This document shows, one piece after another, positions 44,600-47,201 of a stretch of DNA of 47,201 nucleotides. The notes beneath the pieces were generated by a model, which did not search any database, was not told the origin of the DNA, and saw nothing but the letters and a program-made list of their open reading frames with translations. Each line of letters opens with the position of its first letter. Within the stretch, counting starts at the first letter, position 1. The DNA is from Okeania hirsuta. GTDB lineage: Bacteria; Cyanobacteriota; Cyanobacteriia; Cyanobacteriales; Microcoleaceae. The stretch is from assembly GCF_003838195.1 (NCBI RefSeq), contig NZ_RCBY01000037.1:1-47201 (forward strand). Reading direction: 5' to 3'. The position numbers and the translations under genes were made by a program.

Positions 44600-45331
44600 A
44601 TGAACGATAACATTGAGAACAAGAAACAAATACTAATAGTAGATGATGAAGACAGCTTAAGAATTCTATTAAAACGACATCTAGAATTACAAGGATATGA
44701 GGTCAAAGATACAAATTCTGGTTTAGATGCACTATCAATATTAGAACAATTAAATCCGGATTTAATTGTTTCTGATATAATGATGCCACAAATGGATGGT
44801 TTGGAATTTTGTCAACGTTTACGCTCTAGTGATTTAGGTAAATTAGTACCATTTATATTTCTATCGAGTAAAGGAGAGTTAGAAGACAGAATTTTGGGTT
44901 TATCTATGGGAGCAGATGATTATATAAATAAGCCTGTTGAAATGCGAGAATTGGTAGCAAAAATTGAGGCTCAATTAGACCGTTCTCGTCGAGTTCATTT
45001 GGAAATAAAAAAGCTTATTGAAAAGCATCTAACTCAAACAACAAAATCTCAGGAAATCCCCGAACCACTACCTCTAACTCCAGCAGAAGAAAGAGTTTTT
45101 TGGGAAGTAGCTCAAGGTTTGACAAATAAACAGATCAGCGATCGCCTATTTATTAGTCCTCGAACTGTACAAACTCATTTGAGTAAAATAATGAGAAAGT
45201 TAAGTTTAGAAAATCGCTCCCAGTTGGTTCGTTATGCTTTTGAAAATGGATATCAAGTACCTACTGGACAAAACGTCAATGAAGATCAAACATTAAAGAT
45301 AAATATTAAAGAATGGACTCCCAAAAACTAA
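44600..45331 (+). CDS. Response regulator with LuxR-type HTH (NarL/FixJ-like)
   Basis: 243 residues. Receiver domain 9-130 with the acidic pocket DDE (15-17), phosphoacceptor Asp59 in LIVSDIMMP, Ser/Thr in IFLSSKGE and Lys in DDYINKPVEM. The C-terminal LuxR-type helix-turn-helix (about 155-215) reads LTPAEERVFWEVAQGLTNKQ, then ISDRLFISPRTVQTHLSKIM. No histidine kinase is adjacent. Its end overlaps the start of rfaE2 by 19 bases in another frame, implying translational coupling. The regulon is unknown. A strong GAGGAGG precedes the start. Confidence 0.92.
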   Translation: MNDNIENKKQILIVDDEDSLRILLKRHLELQGYEVKDTNSGLDALSILEQLNPDLIVSDIMMPQMDGLEFCQRLRSSDLGKLVPFIFLSSKGELEDRILGLSMGADDYINKPVEMRELVAKIEAQLDRSRRVHLEIKKLIEKHLTQTTKSQEIPEPLPLTPAEERVFWEVAQGLTNKQISDRLFISPRTVQTHLSKIMRKLSLENRSQLVRYAFENGYQVPTGQNVNEDQTLKINIKEWTPKN

Positions 45332-45819
45332 TTTCTGGTTTGTACAATTTAATTGAACTAGAACAGACAATCAATTTTCAACCAACTGATTGGCGACCTT
45401 TAGTATTTACAAATGGATGCTTTGATCTACTTCATGCAGGACATATTCGCTATTTATGGGCAGCTAAATCTTTGGGACGCTCGCTAATAGTAGGGTTAAA
45501 TAGTGATCGATCGGTACAAAAAATTAAGCCACAACAATCGGGATATCCTGTGCGGCCAATTATTCCCCAAGACCAACGGGCAGAAGTTTTAGTCGCTCTG
45601 AAACCAGTGGACGGAGTAGTAATGTTTGATGAAACGACTGCTACTCATCTGATAGAACGGCTGAAACCTGATATCTATGTTAAAGGTGGGGACTATTCGG
45701 TTGAAACATTACCCGAAGCATCAATAGTTATGGGATATGGTGGTAAAATTTCTTTAGTTCAAATAGAAGTTTCGACTTCCACTACTGCAATTATTAATCG
45801 TATTTTAGATAATAAATAG
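45313..45819 (+). CDS. rfaE2: D-glycero-beta-D-manno-heptose 1-phosphate adenylyltransferase
   Basis: This enzyme adenylylates heptose-1-phosphate to ADP-heptose, an LPS-core and glycan precursor. It is a stand-alone 168-residue nucleotidyltransferase (the separate HldE C-terminal domain). The signature TNGCFDLLHAGHIRYL with HAGH, GLNSDRSVQKIK and the end block KGGDYSVETLPEASIV, ISTST-like EVSTSTTAII are all present. The start ATG 45313 lies within the last codons of the response regulator gene. The kinase half (rfaE1) and isomerase are not in the window. Confidence 0.9.
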   Translation: MDSQKLISGLYNLIELEQTINFQPTDWRPLVFTNGCFDLLHAGHIRYLWAAKSLGRSLIVGLNSDRSVQKIKPQQSGYPVRPIIPQDQRAEVLVALKPVDGVVMFDETTATHLIERLKPDIYVKGGDYSVETLPEASIVMGYGGKISLVQIEVSTSTTAIINRILDNK

Positions 45820-46087
45820 TTGTAAATTACCAATTAATATGAAATACTAAGATTTTGGCTACAAATACGCACGGCTGTTTCCAGGAGTCAGGTAGGGGAG
45901 CCATCAGTAGGGCGAGGTACAGGAGGGCCGAGTTAGTAGGAACAACCTACATATCATTTATTAGAGTAAAACTCTGTTTTGAGTCAAATCGACATTTCTG
46001 GGTAAAGTTTTTTAACCAGCTAAATTATTCGTAGCATTCTTTTTTATATTTCATATAACTTCAAAAGCTGAAATACACAGTAATTTT

Positions 46088-46807
46088 ATGACAGAATCAA
46101 GGATTAATTCTACAACAAACGCTTCATCTAATATAGCTGAACTGCAGTCTCAATTAGAATCTGGTTCTGAAAAAAAACAGCTACAAGTAATTCCTATTTT
46201 GGCCCAAACAGGGAATGATGGTTGGCAAATATTAATGGAATTTTTACAAGCACAAAAATCAGATTCACCTACTATAATTTCAGGAAAAATATACCAAGTT
46301 TTACGTCAAATAGATTCATCGAAAGTTGATGAATTTATAAATAAAAACTTTCCTCTAGGAATTGTACCGATCAAATCAGAATCTAATGTTGACTATAGTC
46401 ATATACAAATCAAACTAGCTCATCAAGATTTTTTAGAAGCTGATAAATTAACTATGCAAAAATTGTGTGAATTGGCAGGAGAGGCAGCTATACAAAGAAA
46501 ATGGCTTTATTTTTCAGAAGTAGATAGTATTCCTATTCCAGATTTCCAGACTATTAATACTATGTGGTTGGTTTATTCAGAAGGTAAATTTGGGTATTCT
46601 GTACAGAGAGAAATGTGGTTAAGGGTAGGTAAAAATTGGGATAAGTTGCTGCCCAAAATTGGCTGGAAAAATGGCAATACTTGGACGAGATATCCAAATG
46701 AATTTACCTGGGATTTGAGTGCGCCAAAAGGCCATCTACCTCTATCCAATTTACTGCGTGGGGTGCGAATGTTTGCCTCTATATTATCTCATCCCGCTTG
46801 GTCTTAA
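46088..46807 (+). CDS. gun4: Gun4, Mg-chelatase regulator
   Basis: Gun4 binds protoporphyrin IX and Mg-protoporphyrin and stimulates the Mg-chelatase H subunit in chlorophyll synthesis. The 239-residue protein has the cyanobacterial two-part structure: an N-terminal helical bundle (about 18-95) and the GUN4 core (about 105-239) with LCELAGEAAIQRKWLYFSEV, INTMWLVYSEGKFGYSVQRE and TWDLSAPKGHLPLSNLLRGV. Length and order match Synechocystis Gun4 well, so this is taken as the true orthologue rather than one of the many GUN4-domain kinases. Single gene. Confidence 0.93.
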   Translation: MTESRINSTTNASSNIAELQSQLESGSEKKQLQVIPILAQTGNDGWQILMEFLQAQKSDSPTIISGKIYQVLRQIDSSKVDEFINKNFPLGIVPIKSESNVDYSHIQIKLAHQDFLEADKLTMQKLCELAGEAAIQRKWLYFSEVDSIPIPDFQTINTMWLVYSEGKFGYSVQREMWLRVGKNWDKLLPKIGWKNGNTWTRYPNEFTWDLSAPKGHLPLSNLLRGVRMFASILSHPAWS

Positions 46808-47201
46808 TCGGAATGGCGATCGCCTTCAATTAGGGTTTGCTGAAAAAGTTTTTTTCAGGAGTAGGGAAGTAGGGGAGTGGGGGAGTAGTTAGGAGGAGCG
46901 GAGAATAGAATTTAATTAGGAGGTAGTCGGAACAATTATTAGAGTGATTTTTCTGCAATTATTATGCCTTTTATGCTAACTTTTTGAGGGTTTTGGACTG
47001 AAAACCTGGTATTTTTTTCAACCCAAAAAAGGCTTTAGCCTATCTCAGTCAATGGTTTGAAATTTAATCGGTAAGCCATAATTAAAGAGGATGCATCTCA
47101 ATAGGTACATCTCAATATTTGCAAAAATACTCTTTTTCTATATATTCCCTGTTGCCTGTTGCCTGTTGCCTGTTGCCTAAAAGCGATAAATTTTTGGCTT
47201 T
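46808..47201. other. 3' intergenic end of the window with heptamer repeat
   Basis: About 390 bp without a gene. Starts with a HIP1-like GGCGATCGCC and G/A-rich AGTAGGGAAGTAGGGGAGTG repeats, then four tandem TTGCCTG units at 47152-47178, the inverted form of 13350-13377. Confidence 0.55.

Overview
The window looks like chromosomal DNA from a filamentous, probably non-heterocystous cyanobacterium; a Trichodesmium/Okeania-like genome would fit, but this is inference. The evidence is a full-length orange carotenoid protein with its partner FRP, Gun4, an HpsJ-type protein, WD40 Ser/Thr kinases, HIP1 palindromes (GCGATCGC), low GC, wide spacers and many short dispersed repeats. I saw no rRNA, tRNA or CRISPR array. 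Most intact genes stand alone or in pairs.

Layout. 1-7 kb: an Uma2-type relic, argG, a secreted YHCH/TPR protein with a frame-breaking G tract, a GT2 glycosyltransferase, an EamA transporter, a TnpB relic and a sterol-desaturase-family membrane enzyme. 7.7-14.6 kb: a small conserved-looking protein, a methyltransferase, a spermidine/thermospermine-synthase-like gene, an unlisted 55-residue YqaE/Pmp3 protein, a branched-chain aminotransferase and an EI24/CysZ-like membrane protein. 14.7-19 kb is a light- and oxygen-stress locus: frp and ocp on the minus strand, split by a broken IS200/IS605-type tnpB element, then the divergent nickel superoxide dismutase pair sodN-sodX. The ocp-sodN spacer carries a perfect 37-bp tandem duplication. 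The tnpB is itself interrupted by a 361-bp insertion with two perfect hairpins.

19-25 kb is a decaying repeat-rich zone: MITE-like elements, an IS630-type relic, an Hsp70-like gene whose 3' end is duplicated on the far side of a nonsense-interrupted SGNH-hydrolase-like gene, and another multi-stop pseudogene. 25.5-29.8 kb holds two paralogous zinc-ribbon/kinase/WD40 proteins; the second has HQD and DFD in place of HRD and DFG. 30-34 kb: a nonsense-interrupted PEP-CTERM gene, mtnA, and a geranylgeranyl-reductase-family oxidoreductase whose stop codon comes from a MITE end. 34.7-39.7 kb: a flippase, a P-loop sulfotransferase, a citrate-synthase-superfamily enzyme and a TauD-type dioxygenase, possibly a surface-glycan or specialised-metabolite neighbourhood. 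39.9-46.8 kb: dxs, a second GT2 glycosyltransferase, an HpsJ-like protein, a response regulator overlapping rfaE2, and gun4.

The most noteworthy things are the photoprotection locus remodelled by nested TnpB-type elements (ocp appears to take its stop codon from a transposon end), a three-copy TA-flanked MITE family (ends TAGACATCTCC) that also supplies a host stop codon, the Hsp70 3'-end duplication around a cargo gene, and several genes broken by just one lesion. I see no clear defence system or biosynthetic machine that I would call wholly new.
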